This document shows positions 17,037 through 25,301 of a stretch of DNA of 64,000 nucleotides, piece by piece. Below the pieces are notes generated by a model, which saw only the letters and a program-made list of their open reading frames with translations, was not told the DNA's origin and made no database searches. Position 1 is the first letter of the stretch. Every line of letters begins with the position of its first letter. The stretch comes from Acidimicrobiia bacterium (GTDB taxonomy: Bacteria; Acidobacteriota; Terriglobia; Bryobacterales; Bryobacteraceae). The DNA is taken from positions 46,759 to 110,758 of the forward strand of contig VFZE01000017.1 of the NCBI GenBank assembly GCA_016871315.1, given 5' to 3'. The translations under genes were made by a program, and so were the position numbers.

Positions 17037-17786
17037 TCACCTCTTCCGGCACAGAATGTACAGCGTTCCCGGCTGCGTCCCGCGTTCCACCACCTCCAAG
17101 CCCGCCTCCTCGAACCGGCTTCTCCAGCGCTGTTCCGCGCTGCTCCGGCCATAGTAAAGATGGCCGTGCAGGAACGGATAGGCCACCCGCACCCACATGT
17201 CCCGGTGAATGGTCAGAAACAGAAGTTGGCCTCCCGGCTTCAGTACGCGGTGGACCTCCTTCAGCGCGCGGCCCGCACCCTCGGCATTCAAATGGTCAAT
17301 CGAGTAGGCTCCCACCACCGCATCGAAAGAATCGCTCTCCAGTGGCATCTCCCGCATGTCGCCTTTCACCACCTCCACACGGCCCTCCACCCCCGCCAAG
17401 CGGGCATTGGCGAGCAGCCGGCCGCCTTCCTCGCTGGCAATGTAGTCGGCGCTGAAATTGTCCAGCGCCACCACCCTCGCCTCCGGCCGCGCAAGCAGGA
17501 CCATCAGCGCCGAACGCCCGCCTCCGGCCCCGGCGTCCAAGACCCGCCCCTTGCCTGAGCTCAAGAACTGGCTGCCGGGGAGCACCACGGGCTTGTTGAG
17601 GCGGAACACCTCCTGCACAATCACGAAACCGGCCAGGCTCCAAAGCACGCCAACCAAGCAAACCCAACTCAGCCACTTCCACTTGTAGCGCCGCGCAGCC
17701 AGCGCGAATGCCGCCAGCAGGGCTCCGAGAACGAGGTGGCCGTGGGTCCAGGGCCAGGAGTATCCGAAATCGTAGGGTGAAATCAT
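17037..17786 (-). CDS. Membrane-anchored class I SAM-dependent methyltransferase
   Basis: A 249-residue protein at this start. Two membrane helices occupy about residues 13-60 (LVLGALLAAFALAARR and WLSWVCLVGVLWSLAGFVI). A UbiE/Methyltransf_11-type domain follows with the SAM loop LDAGAGGGRSALM, acidic VVALDNFSADY, GDMREMPL and DAVVGAYSIDHL. The annotated start is the second Met (17786). An upstream Met at 17804 is in frame, but the sigma-70-type promoter at 17807-17835 would start transcription downstream of it, at about 17800. It is first in a two-gene operon with the TetR gene. The substrate is unknown; a lipid, quinone or hydrophobic xenobiotic is plausible. Confidence 0.85.
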   Translation of the reverse strand: MISPYDFGYSWPWTHGHLVLGALLAAFALAARRYKWKWLSWVCLVGVLWSLAGFVIVQEVFRLNKPVVLPGSQFLSSGKGRVLDAGAGGGRSALMVLLARPEARVVALDNFSADYIASEEGGRLLANARLAGVEGRVEVVKGDMREMPLESDSFDAVVGAYSIDHLNAEGAGRALKEVHRVLKPGGQLLFLTIHRDMWVRVAYPFLHGHLYYGRSSAEQRWRSRFEEAGLEVVERGTQPGTLYILCRKR

Positions 17787-17787
17787 A

Positions 17788-17801
17788 AGTGAGTACTCAC
17801 T
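17788..17801. promoter_or_regulatory. Putative TetR operator
   Basis: AGTGAGTACTCACT, a perfect 14-base palindrome without spacer. It covers the predicted transcription start, immediately upstream of the chosen start codon of the methyltransferase. Its form (TGAGT/ACTCA half-sites) is typical of TetR-family operators, and the operon encodes a TetR protein. Binding is inferred. Confidence 0.65.
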
Positions 17802-17806
17802 CATAC

Positions 17807-17835
17807 ATAATAGCCACGCTCTGCGTTTCCGTCAA
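17807..17835 (-). promoter_or_regulatory. Sigma-70-type promoter of the methyltransferase-tetR operon
   Basis: On the minus strand TTGACG (17830-17835) and TATTAT (17807-17812) are separated by exactly 17 bases. The predicted start, about 17800, falls inside the 14-base palindrome, as expected for a repressor that blocks initiation. Confidence 0.65.
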
Positions 17836-17958
17836 TCGAGCCCCAGCACACAAATCAAAAACAAGCTATGATGGTTCTGTATCGGAAGTTTGATCCGCTT
17901 TACCCCGCACCCTTGCCGGCCCGGCTGATTTCTCCTTCCCATTCAAAATCTCTGAACA

Positions 17959-19170
17959 ATGAACCAATTCTCTGAACTCACCTTGACGCCCGTGCTGCGG
18001 GCGAACCTGGACAAGCACGGCTTCCTCCAGCCCACTCCCGTGCAGGCGCAAGCGATTCCCTGCGCATTAAGCGGCCGCGATCTTGTCGCCACCGCCCAGA
18101 CCGGCACCGGAAAAACGCTCGCGTTTCTACTCCCGGTGCTGGAGTTCCTGGTCCAGAACCCCGCCGAAAAAGGCGTCGGGGCACTGATCCTGACTCCGAC
18201 CCGCGAACTTGCCCTTCAAATTCAGGAAGCATTCGCCAAACTGGCTCCCGGCACGGGTATCCATGCCGCCGTGGCCGTCGGAGGACTCAACGAGCAACGG
18301 CAACTGCAAGCCATCCGCAAGGGAGCGCGCGTGCTGATCGCGACTCCCGGCAGGTTGTGCGACTTTCTCCAGCGCAAGCTCTTCCATCTCTCCTCGACGC
18401 GCATTCTCGTTCTCGATGAAGCCGACCGGATGCTCGATATGGGCTTTTTGCCGGCGCTGAACGCGATCGTCGCGGCGCTGCCACCGGCGCGGCAGACGAT
18501 GCTCTTCTCGGCCACCATCGCCCCTTCGGTGAAGAACATCATCCACAGCTACACGCGCGATCCGCACCGCGTCAGCATCGGATCCACCAAGAAGCCCAGC
18601 CAGCAGGTTGACCTCCACCTGTATGAGGTGGAAATGGACCGCAAACTCGGCTTGCTGCACTTCATGCTGCGCCAGCAGCAGGGTTCCTTCCTCGTCTTTG
18701 CGCGCACCAAGCATGGCGCGGACCGCCTGGTGCGCAGGCTCTCGCGCGACGGCGTCAACGCCACGGCCATTCACGGCAACCGCACGCAGAACCAGCGCAA
18801 CACCGCGCTCCGCGGATTCCAGCAGGGCCAATACCGCGTGCTGGTGGCCACCGATGTGGCCGCCCGCGGCATCCATGTGGAGGGCATCGCGCACGTGGTG
18901 AACTACGACCTGCCGCAAGCGCCGGAAGATTTCATCCATCGCGTCGGCCGCACGGGACGCGCGGGACAGCGCGGCACCGCATCCACTTTCGGCACACGGG
19001 CAGAACGCGGAGAGATCCGCCGCATTGAGCGCACGATCGGCGTCGAACTCACCCGCCGCGAAGTCTCTGCTGAAATCCCCGCCGAGGTGCGAAGCTCCGG
19101 CCCGGACCTGCGCCGCACGCACAAGCCGGGAAAGCGGTCTTTTTCCTCGCGCTCCTGGAAGCGCCGCTAA
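17959..19170 (+). CDS. DEAD-box RNA helicase (RhlE-like)
   Basis: A 403-residue ATP-dependent RNA helicase of the RhlE/SrmB type. Visible motifs are the Q motif region (FLQPTPVQAQAIP), motif I (AQTGTGKT), PTRELA, TPGRL, motif II DEAD (VLDEADRMLDMGF), motif III SAT, ARGIH and motif VI HRVGRTGRAGQ. The C-terminal tail (about 370-403) is basic and short, as in RhlE. It probably acts in ribosome assembly, RNA decay or cold adaptation in the cytoplasm. It stands alone, divergent from the methyltransferase operon across 150 bases. All catalytic motifs are intact. Confidence 0.95.
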   Translation: MNQFSELTLTPVLRANLDKHGFLQPTPVQAQAIPCALSGRDLVATAQTGTGKTLAFLLPVLEFLVQNPAEKGVGALILTPTRELALQIQEAFAKLAPGTGIHAAVAVGGLNEQRQLQAIRKGARVLIATPGRLCDFLQRKLFHLSSTRILVLDEADRMLDMGFLPALNAIVAALPPARQTMLFSATIAPSVKNIIHSYTRDPHRVSIGSTKKPSQQVDLHLYEVEMDRKLGLLHFMLRQQQGSFLVFARTKHGADRLVRRLSRDGVNATAIHGNRTQNQRNTALRGFQQGQYRVLVATDVAARGIHVEGIAHVVNYDLPQAPEDFIHRVGRTGRAGQRGTASTFGTRAERGEIRRIERTIGVELTRREVSAEIPAEVRSSGPDLRRTHKPGKRSFSSRSWKRR

Positions 19171-19180
19171 AAGCCGCGCC

Positions 19181-19384
19181 GGTTTTCTGCGGATCCTGGC
19201 CTGTATTGGAGTCACCTTTGCCCTTGACGATCCGGCGATCTTGGATCATGCCAAAATCGGCACGGCAATAGGCTTCTCAATCCTGGGTATCTGTGCGCTA
19301 GGCCCTCCCACGGGCCGGCTGTTCCTCACCATTACCGGCCGCAAAAACCGTCCGCGCACAAAGGAGCGGGCTCATAACCTGTGA
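19181..19384 (+). pseudogene. Probable C-terminal remnant of an NhaA-type Na+/H+ antiporter
   Basis: After the helicase stop, one frame reads a short membrane-protein-like tail: LACIGVTFALDDPAILDHAK, then IGTAIGFSILGICAL, then a basic end and a TGA at 19382. This resembles the last two helices of NhaA (…FxDPALLDxAKIGILxGS…), with a few residues missing before the DDPA part. No start codon or upstream helices exist, since the frame runs back into the helicase gene. The identification is by eye over about 35 residues and is tentative. The gap from here to 19461 holds nothing else recognised. Confidence 0.4.
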
Positions 19385-19461
19385 CGCTCACCGCTCGCTG
19401 CCCCTGCGCCTTTCGGCCCGGAACATGAGCGGCCAGGCGTATCTCCGCGCGCCCCCTTCCA

Positions 19462-20271
19462 TTATTCGCCCTTGATCCCACGCTCCACCGCCGCCGCCAG
19501 CGACGATGTCGCCTCTCCTTCCGGAGCCTTGCCCGCCGCTACACGCGCCTGATACAGCAACGAACTTTGTTGGTGCCGCTGCGCCAGCCGCGATGCCGCG
19601 AACAGCTCGCTCGCGCCATGCAATCCCACCAGCATGCCGTACTCGAACACCGCCCGCGGAATCCGCGCCGGACTCTGCTTCATCGCCGTTCGCGCTTCCA
19701 CCTCCCCTTCGGCGCCCGCGGCTACTTCCAGCGCCGCCCGCAACACCGACCTCTCCATCGCCTGCTTCAGCGCCGCTTCCTGCTCCTGCTCGCTCAGCTC
19801 GGCGCCCGAGCTCAGCTTCGTCAGCGCCGCTCCGGGCGCCAGCTTCCCCGGCGGCAGCGGAAAAGGAATCACGATCTCTCCGCTCGGCTGCGACTTCTGC
19901 AAGTCGTCATAGGTCTGCGCGAACCGGAACGCAATCTCCGAGGCCGCCTCCCGGTATTTCTCGATCCTCGCCTGCAACTGCTTGGAAGCCCCGCCGGGGC
20001 GCGCTTTCTGATAGCCGTCCAGCAGTTCCAGATAGCCGCGCGCAATCCCCGACTGCAAAATCAAAAGTTGACTCCGCGCTTGTGCCAGGTGCGGGTTTTC
20101 GCTCCGCACCAGCCAGATCAGATGATCGTAGGCGTCCAGGTGCCGCCCGGCCGCGTAGCTCTCCCGGGCCTGCGTCCACTGGTAGTCCGGAGTGTCCTTG
20201 ATCAGCTCATCGCGGTTGCCGCAACCGGATAACGCAACCAGCGCCGCGGCTACCGCCAGTGTTTTCTTCAT
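19462..20271 (-). CDS. Lipoprotein of unknown function
   Basis: A 269-residue lipoprotein. The signal peptide MKKTLAVAAALVALSGC ends in a lipobox (LSGC) with the lipidated Cys at 17. The mature part is almost entirely helical, with Ala-, Gln- and Glu-rich segments and a TPR-like feel (YAAGRHLDAYDHLIWLV). It has a proline-rich PFPLPPGKLAPGAAL linker in the middle. No family is recognised. The preceding Aat gene ends nine bases upstream of its start, and GlgA comes before that, so the three form one transcript. A structural or scaffold role at the membrane is possible but not shown. Confidence 0.75.
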   Translation of the reverse strand: MKKTLAVAAALVALSGCGNRDELIKDTPDYQWTQARESYAAGRHLDAYDHLIWLVRSENPHLAQARSQLLILQSGIARGYLELLDGYQKARPGGASKQLQARIEKYREAASEIAFRFAQTYDDLQKSQPSGEIVIPFPLPPGKLAPGAALTKLSSGAELSEQEQEAALKQAMERSVLRAALEVAAGAEGEVEARTAMKQSPARIPRAVFEYGMLVGLHGASELFAASRLAQRHQQSSLLYQARVAAGKAPEGEATSSLAAAVERGIKGE

Positions 20272-20280
20272 GCTCCTCCA

Positions 20281-20904
20281 TCATACTTGCAGCTTGCCGA
20301 ACCCGCTGAAGCGGCAGTGCAGTTGCAGCGCCTCCTTCAGCAACTCTGCGTAGCGGCGGTGCGGGACCTCCACCGCGCCGAGCCGCGCAAGATGCGGCGT
20401 CAGGTACTGGACGTCTAACAGCGCAAAGCCGTTTTCCCGCAGTCCGTCCACAAGGCACGCCAGCGCTACTTTCGACATGTCACGCACGCGGTGAAATTTC
20501 GATTCGGCGAAGAATGCCCCTCCCAGATGCACTCCGTACACTCCTCCCGCAAGCTGTCCTTCCACCCACACTTCCACCGAGTGCGCCTTCCCCTGCCGGT
20601 TCCATGCCCCGTACACCCGCCGGAACTCGTCGTTGATCCACGTCCCTTCTCCAGGCCGATCCGCGCATTCCGCCATCACCGCGTCAAACGCCTCGTTCAC
20701 ACTCACCCGGAACCCTCCCTTGCGCAGCGTCTGCCGCAGCGACCGGGAAACATGAAACCCGTCCAGCGGCATAATCGCCCGCCGCGCCGGCCGGTGCCAC
20801 GTGATCCACCCGCTTCCGCCGTCGTACATCGGGAACAGCCCGGAACGGTATGCCTCCTCCAGCCTCTGCGGATCCAGTCCGCGCGTGACCGCCTTAATGT
20901 CCAT
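20281..20904 (-). CDS. aat: Leucyl/phenylalanyl-tRNA-protein transferase
   Basis: A 207-residue Aat. The enzyme moves Leu or Phe from tRNA onto N-terminal Arg or Lys of proteins, marking them for ClpAP through the N-degron pathway. Family motifs are GLFPMYDG, WITWHRPARRAIMPLDGFHVSRS, GTWINDEF, HSVEVWVEGQLAGGVYGVHL, GGAFFAESKFHR and DVQYLTPHLARLGA. Length is normal. It overlaps the 3' end of glgA by 11 bases, so the two are translationally coupled. No defects were seen. Confidence 0.95.
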   Translation of the reverse strand: MDIKAVTRGLDPQRLEEAYRSGLFPMYDGGSGWITWHRPARRAIMPLDGFHVSRSLRQTLRKGGFRVSVNEAFDAVMAECADRPGEGTWINDEFRRVYGAWNRQGKAHSVEVWVEGQLAGGVYGVHLGGAFFAESKFHRVRDMSKVALACLVDGLRENGFALLDVQYLTPHLARLGAVEVPHRRYAELLKEALQLHCRFSGFGKLQV

Positions 20905-22339
20905 GCGCCGCCGCGCTACCGATTCCTAGAAGCGACTCGTACAACTCCCCGTACCGCGCCGCCGAAGCGTTCCAGGAATTATCCTTCGCCATCGCCCGCC
21001 GCATCCGCGCCCTCCACCCCTCTGGGTTCTCATACTCGGCCAGCGCCTCGCGGATCTTCCCCATCAGCGCCCACGGATCGTGCCCGCTGAACTTGAAGCC
21101 CGTGGTTTCATCCACGCTATCGTCCAGCCCCCCGGTCGCACGCACCACCGGAATCGTCCCGTAGCGCAGACTGTACATCTGGTTCAGCCCGCACGGCTCA
21201 AACAGACTGGGCATCAGAAACAGATCCGACCCCGCCTCGATCTTGTGCGCCAGCTTGTTGGAGAACCCGATGTGCACTCCCACACGGTCCGGATAGGTGC
21301 GCGCCAGCCCACGCATTAAATCTTCATACTGCGGCTCACCGGTGCCCAGCGCCACCAGCGTTACGTCGCCTGCCAGCAGTTCCCACGCGATCTCGCCCAG
21401 CAGATCGAAGCCCTTCTGCCGCGCCAGCCGCGACACGATTCCCAGCAGCGGCTTCGCTTCTCTCTCCTCCGGCAACGAAAACTCCCGCAGCAGATCCCGC
21501 TTGCACTCCGCCTTCCCCCGCAAATCCGCCGCCGAATAGTTCGCCGCGATGTGCTGGTCCGTCTCCGGGCTCCATTCTCCATAATCCACGCCGTTCAGAA
21601 TCCCCGTCAGCCTCCCCGCATTGGCGCGCAACATCCCATCCAGCCCGAAGCCGAACTCCGGCGTCTGGATCTCGACAGCATAATGCGGGCTTACCGTCGT
21701 GATCGCATCCGAGAACAGAATCCCACCCTTCATCAGATTCACGTCTCCATGGAACTCCAGGTACGGCGAATCCATCAGCCAGCTGTCCAGCCCCAAATCC
21801 CCGAACTGATGCGCCGCGAACCGTCCCTGGTGCTCCAGATTATGGATCGTGAACAGGATCTTCGTCCCTTGAAACATCGGGTCCAGCTTCCGCTGCGTCC
21901 GCAGATAGACCGCCGTCAGCGCCGACTGCCAGTCATGCAGGTGAAACAGCGGCGTCTCAAACAGGTGCCGCGCAATCGCGATCGATGCCTGGCTCAGCGC
22001 CGCGAACCGCACATGATTATCCGGGAATGCGCCATCCGGCCCCCCGTAGATCCATGGCCGCCCATACAGCGCCGGGCAATCCACAAAGTAATATCGAACC
22101 CCGCGCTCCATCCGCTCATGCAGCGAACAGTCCACCGCCGCCGACCCCAGCGTGAAGTGCAAGTGGTCCCACACCCGCCGCGCACCGTCCAGCGAGACGC
22201 CCGCATACCGCGGCAGCACCACCGCCGTTTCCCATCCGCCCGCCGCCAGCGCCTGCGGCAACGCTCCCAAAACATCGGCCAGTCCTCCCGTTTTAGCGAA
22301 CGGAGCCGCTTCGGAGGAGACCATGAGAACTCGATCCAT
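20894..22339 (-). CDS. glgA: Glycogen (starch) synthase, GT5
   Basis: A 481-residue ADP-glucose-dependent glycogen synthase. The N-terminal substrate loop KTGGLADVLGALP is at about residues 16-28. Further family signals are LHDWQSAL, the KILFTIHNLEHQG region, INTVSPHYA-like TTVSPHYA, GILNGVDYGEWSP, the GIVSRLARQKGFDLL nucleotide-site segment and SLFEPCGLNQMYSLRYGT. It extends alpha-1,4-glucan chains in the cytoplasm. Other glg genes are not in the window. It is first in the operon glgA-aat-lipoprotein and divergent from the NosL-like gene, with only 49 bases between the starts. Confidence 0.95.
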   Translation of the reverse strand: MDRVLMVSSEAAPFAKTGGLADVLGALPQALAAGGWETAVVLPRYAGVSLDGARRVWDHLHFTLGSAAVDCSLHERMERGVRYYFVDCPALYGRPWIYGGPDGAFPDNHVRFAALSQASIAIARHLFETPLFHLHDWQSALTAVYLRTQRKLDPMFQGTKILFTIHNLEHQGRFAAHQFGDLGLDSWLMDSPYLEFHGDVNLMKGGILFSDAITTVSPHYAVEIQTPEFGFGLDGMLRANAGRLTGILNGVDYGEWSPETDQHIAANYSAADLRGKAECKRDLLREFSLPEEREAKPLLGIVSRLARQKGFDLLGEIAWELLAGDVTLVALGTGEPQYEDLMRGLARTYPDRVGVHIGFSNKLAHKIEAGSDLFLMPSLFEPCGLNQMYSLRYGTIPVVRATGGLDDSVDETTGFKFSGHDPWALMGKIREALAEYENPEGWRARMRRAMAKDNSWNASAARYGELYESLLGIGSAAAHGH

Positions 22340-22365
22340 GCTCTTCCATCATAGTGCGGGCACTG

Positions 22366-22371
22366 TACAAT
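22366..22371 (+). promoter_or_regulatory. -10 box of the NosL-like gene
   Basis: TACAAT, one base from consensus, 17 bases before the ATG at 22389. It lies in the 49-base divergent gap with glgA. The -35 region would fall at the glgA start and is not convincing. Confidence 0.35.
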
Positions 22372-22388
22372 ACGAGTGGGAGAGCGAG

Positions 22389-22880
22389 ATGCGCCCACGG
22401 ACGACACTGGCCGGGATCGTGATTGTGACGATGTTCGCCGCCGCCGCAGCATACAGTATCTGGCAGTTGCGGGCGACGGCAGGCTCGGAGTGCGGCATCT
22501 GCAGCCGTCCGGTGCATGCGCGGAGCAAGGCGGTGGGGCTGGTGGATGGAAAAAGGAAAGTCTTCTGCTGCCCGGCCTGCGCGCTCACGACACATGTACA
22601 GACGAAGAAGCCGGTGCGCGTGGTGGAGCTGACCGACTATGAGAGCGACTCGAGAATGCCGCCGGAAGGAGCGTTCCTGGTGCGGGGCGGAAACCTCAAT
22701 CATTGTTTAAGCGAGGCGACGCTGGTCGATTCCGAGAAGCATGCTCTCGTGCGGCATTTCGACCGCTGTTCGCCGGGCATGGTCGCCTTCCGGGAAGAGG
22801 GCGCGGCGCGGGAGTTCGCTGCGCGGCATGGGGGGCAGGTGATGAAGTTCGGCGAGTTTGAGGCAGCCTACCGGCAATAA
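22389..22880 (+). CDS. NosL-like membrane-anchored metal-binding protein
   Basis: A 163-residue protein. The ATG at 22389 has a GGGAGAG Shine-Dalgarno and is followed by a membrane anchor (residues 7-24, LAGIVIVTMFAAAAAYSIW). Then come a Cys-rich element (ECGICSRPVHARSKAV and VFCCPACALTTH) and a NosL-like domain with FLVRGGNLNHC, SPGMVAFREEGAAREFAARH and GGQVMKFGEFEA. NosL proteins deliver copper to nitrous oxide reductase. No nos genes are seen here, so a more general copper or thiol role is likely. The frame is open upstream, but only through glgA. Confidence 0.75.
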   Translation: MRPRTTLAGIVIVTMFAAAAAYSIWQLRATAGSECGICSRPVHARSKAVGLVDGKRKVFCCPACALTTHVQTKKPVRVVELTDYESDSRMPPEGAFLVRGGNLNHCLSEATLVDSEKHALVRHFDRCSPGMVAFREEGAAREFAARHGGQVMKFGEFEAAYRQ

Positions 22881-22928
22881 GTGAAGTTTTCTGGAACCCG
22901 ATTGCGGCAGCCGGGGTCTAAAGCAATC

Positions 22929-22935
22929 GGGAGGT
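22929..22935 (+). promoter_or_regulatory. Shine-Dalgarno deciding the DUF4139 start
   Basis: GGGAGGT, eight bases before the ATG at 22944. It supports that ATG over the in-frame GTG at 22881. The ATG also begins a signal peptide. Confidence 0.65.
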
Positions 22936-22943
22936 CAGTCGCA

Positions 22944-25277
22944 ATGGGGAAATATGTGCTGTGTTTTGTTGGGGTTTTCCTTGTTCACGGACAGGTGGAG
23001 GATAGCAGCCGGCTGCCGGTCCGCCGGGTTGTCCTTTATAAGAATGGCGTCGGCTATTTCGAACATTTAGGACAGGTTCGTGATAGGCAGGATGTTTCGA
23101 TTTCCTTCACCTCCGGCCAGCTGAACGACGTGCTGAAATCGCTGACGGTGCTGGATCTGGGCGGGGGCAGGATCACCGGCGTCGGCTATGGGACCAAGGA
23201 TCCGCAGGACCGCCAAATGGACGCGCTGCGGCTGTCGGTGGGCAGCAAGGCATCGTTGACCGAGATTCTGGGAGCGCTGCGCGGGGCGCGGGTGGAGTTG
23301 ACCAGCGGCACGGCGACGCTGCGCGGGAGGCTGCTGAGCGTCGAGCGCAAGACGCGGATCAACGGCGGGACGACGCTGGAGGTGGATTATGTTTCGCTGC
23401 TGAGCGATGAGGGCCAGGTCCGGACCAGCGAGCTATCGCCGGCCTTCAGCTTCCGCCTGCTGGATGGAGAACTGGCGGGGAGAGTGGGCAAGTACCTGGA
23501 CCTGGTGGCGTCGGAACGTGATGCCGATTCGCGGCGGATGGTGATTTCGACGGATGGAACGGGAGAGCGGCGGCTGTTTGTCAGCTACATCAGCGAAGTT
23601 CCGGTGTGGAAGGCGACCTACCGGATCGTGCTCGGGGCGAAGCCGTTGCTGCAGGGCTGGGCGGTAGTGGACAACACGGTGGGTCAGGACTGGAAGCAGG
23701 TGGAGCTTTCGCTGGTCGCCGGCGCACCGCAGTCGTTTGTGCAGAACCTGTCGCAACCCTACTATGCGCGCCGTCCGGTGGTGGCGTTGCCCGAGCATGC
23801 CTCTTCGACTCCGCAGACTTATGAGACGGCGCTCCGGCACGGCGGAAGGCTGTCGGGCAAGGTGACGGATCCGAGCGGAAGCGGAGTGCCAGCAGCGTCG
23901 GTCCGCGCGGTGGATGGGAACGGCACGGTGCTGTCGGAGACGACCACGGATGCCTCGGGCAATTATGAGCTGGAGGGGATCCCCGAAGGTGGTGTGGATT
24001 TGAGGATGGAAGCTCCGGGCTTCAAGTCAACGCGCATTAACGGGGTACATGCGTCGGCCCGCGGCGGACGATATGACCACGTTTTGCAGATCGGGAATGT
24101 GTCGGAGGCGGTGACGGTGACGGCAGACGTGGGCACGCTGCAGACGCAGGCGAGCACGATGGCTGGCGGGGGCAGGCAGTTGGGCACGGGTGCGGCACTG
24201 GGTGGCCGTGGATTTCGGCCAGGATCGGGTGGCGGGATCGGCGGAGTTATTCAGGTTGAACAGGCTCGCAACCGCACGGAAGCGGCGGCACAGGGCCGCG
24301 AGTTGGGCGATCTTTTCGAGTACAAGCTGAAAGCGCCGGTGACGATCGGGAAGAACCAGTCGGCGTTGGTTCCGATTCTGCAAAGCGATGTGAGTGCCGA
24401 GAAAGTCTCGGTGTGGAACGAGAACTCCGGATTGCCGAGGCCACAGCGCGCGTTGTGGCTGACCAACTCCACGGACACGACGCTGGAAGGCGGCAGCTTC
24501 AGCGTGCTGGAAGAGGAAACGTTCGCGGGCGAGGGCGTGTTCGAGCCGATTGCGGCCGGGGAGAAGCGGCTGATCAGCTACGCCACCGATCTTCCACTGC
24601 ACGCAAGCAGCCGCACCGGAAGCGAGGCGCAGCAGGTGACGCGGGTGAGGGTGCGGCACGGGACGATAACTCACTACCGGTCGATCTACGAGAAGAAGAC
24701 CTACACCTTCCGGAACGAGGACAATTCCGCGCGCACGGTGATCGTGGAGCATCCCCTCCGCGTCGGCTATCAGCTGAAGGGCAGCGTGAAGCCGGTGGAA
24801 TCGACCGGCGGCTGGCAGAGGTTCCGGCTGGAGGCGCCTGCGAAACAGACGGCGTCGCTGGTGGTGGAGGAGTCTCGTCCGCTTTCAGCCGATTATGCGC
24901 TGACAAGCTTCCACAGCGGCATGTTAGTGCTGGTAACCGGGCTGAGGAGGCGCAGCGCGGAGTTGGAGGCGGCGCTGGAGAAGTTGCTGGCGGCGAAACA
25001 GGAACTGGCCGATCTGAAATCGAAGCTGGACCTGAAAGAGAAGGAACAGGAGCAGATCTACGAGGACCAGCAACGGCTGCGCGAGAACATGCAGTCGCTG
25101 AAAGGCAGTGCGGAAGAGAAGGCGTTGCTGAAGCGGTACACTTCTCAGCTGGACGCGCAGGAGACGAAGTTGCATCAGCTGAAGCAGGAAATCGCGGAGC
25201 TGGGCGGCCAGGTGGAGGTGGCGCGGGAGCGGGTGAACGAAACGATCAGCGAGATGGAGTTCGACGTCGAGGTGTAG
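22944..25277 (+). CDS. DUF4139-type secreted protein with an inserted carboxypeptidase-regulatory domain
   Basis: A 777-residue exported protein. The signal peptide is MGKYVLCFVGVFLVHGQ. The N-terminal part (RVVLYKNGVGYFEHLGQ, LNDVLKSLTVLDLGGG) and the late part (YALTSFHSGMLVLVTG, RVRHGTITHYRSIYEKKTY) belong to the DUF4139/DUF4140 mucoidy-type family. Between them, at about residues 305-410, sits a carboxypeptidase-regulatory-like domain of the kind found at the front of Oar receptors (LSGKVTDPSGSGVPAASV, DASGNYELEGIPEGG). It is followed by a VTVTADVGTLQTQ-like plug start and a Gly-rich stretch. The C-terminal 100 residues form a coiled coil. Function is unknown. Confidence 0.8.
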   Translation: MGKYVLCFVGVFLVHGQVEDSSRLPVRRVVLYKNGVGYFEHLGQVRDRQDVSISFTSGQLNDVLKSLTVLDLGGGRITGVGYGTKDPQDRQMDALRLSVGSKASLTEILGALRGARVELTSGTATLRGRLLSVERKTRINGGTTLEVDYVSLLSDEGQVRTSELSPAFSFRLLDGELAGRVGKYLDLVASERDADSRRMVISTDGTGERRLFVSYISEVPVWKATYRIVLGAKPLLQGWAVVDNTVGQDWKQVELSLVAGAPQSFVQNLSQPYYARRPVVALPEHASSTPQTYETALRHGGRLSGKVTDPSGSGVPAASVRAVDGNGTVLSETTTDASGNYELEGIPEGGVDLRMEAPGFKSTRINGVHASARGGRYDHVLQIGNVSEAVTVTADVGTLQTQASTMAGGGRQLGTGAALGGRGFRPGSGGGIGGVIQVEQARNRTEAAAQGRELGDLFEYKLKAPVTIGKNQSALVPILQSDVSAEKVSVWNENSGLPRPQRALWLTNSTDTTLEGGSFSVLEEETFAGEGVFEPIAAGEKRLISYATDLPLHASSRTGSEAQQVTRVRVRHGTITHYRSIYEKKTYTFRNEDNSARTVIVEHPLRVGYQLKGSVKPVESTGGWQRFRLEAPAKQTASLVVEESRPLSADYALTSFHSGMLVLVTGLRRRSAELEAALEKLLAAKQELADLKSKLDLKEKEQEQIYEDQQRLRENMQSLKGSAEEKALLKRYTSQLDAQETKLHQLKQEIAELGGQVEVARERVNETISEMEFDVEV

Positions 25278-25301
25278 CTGGATTCGGCTCGCAGCATCAG
25301 C

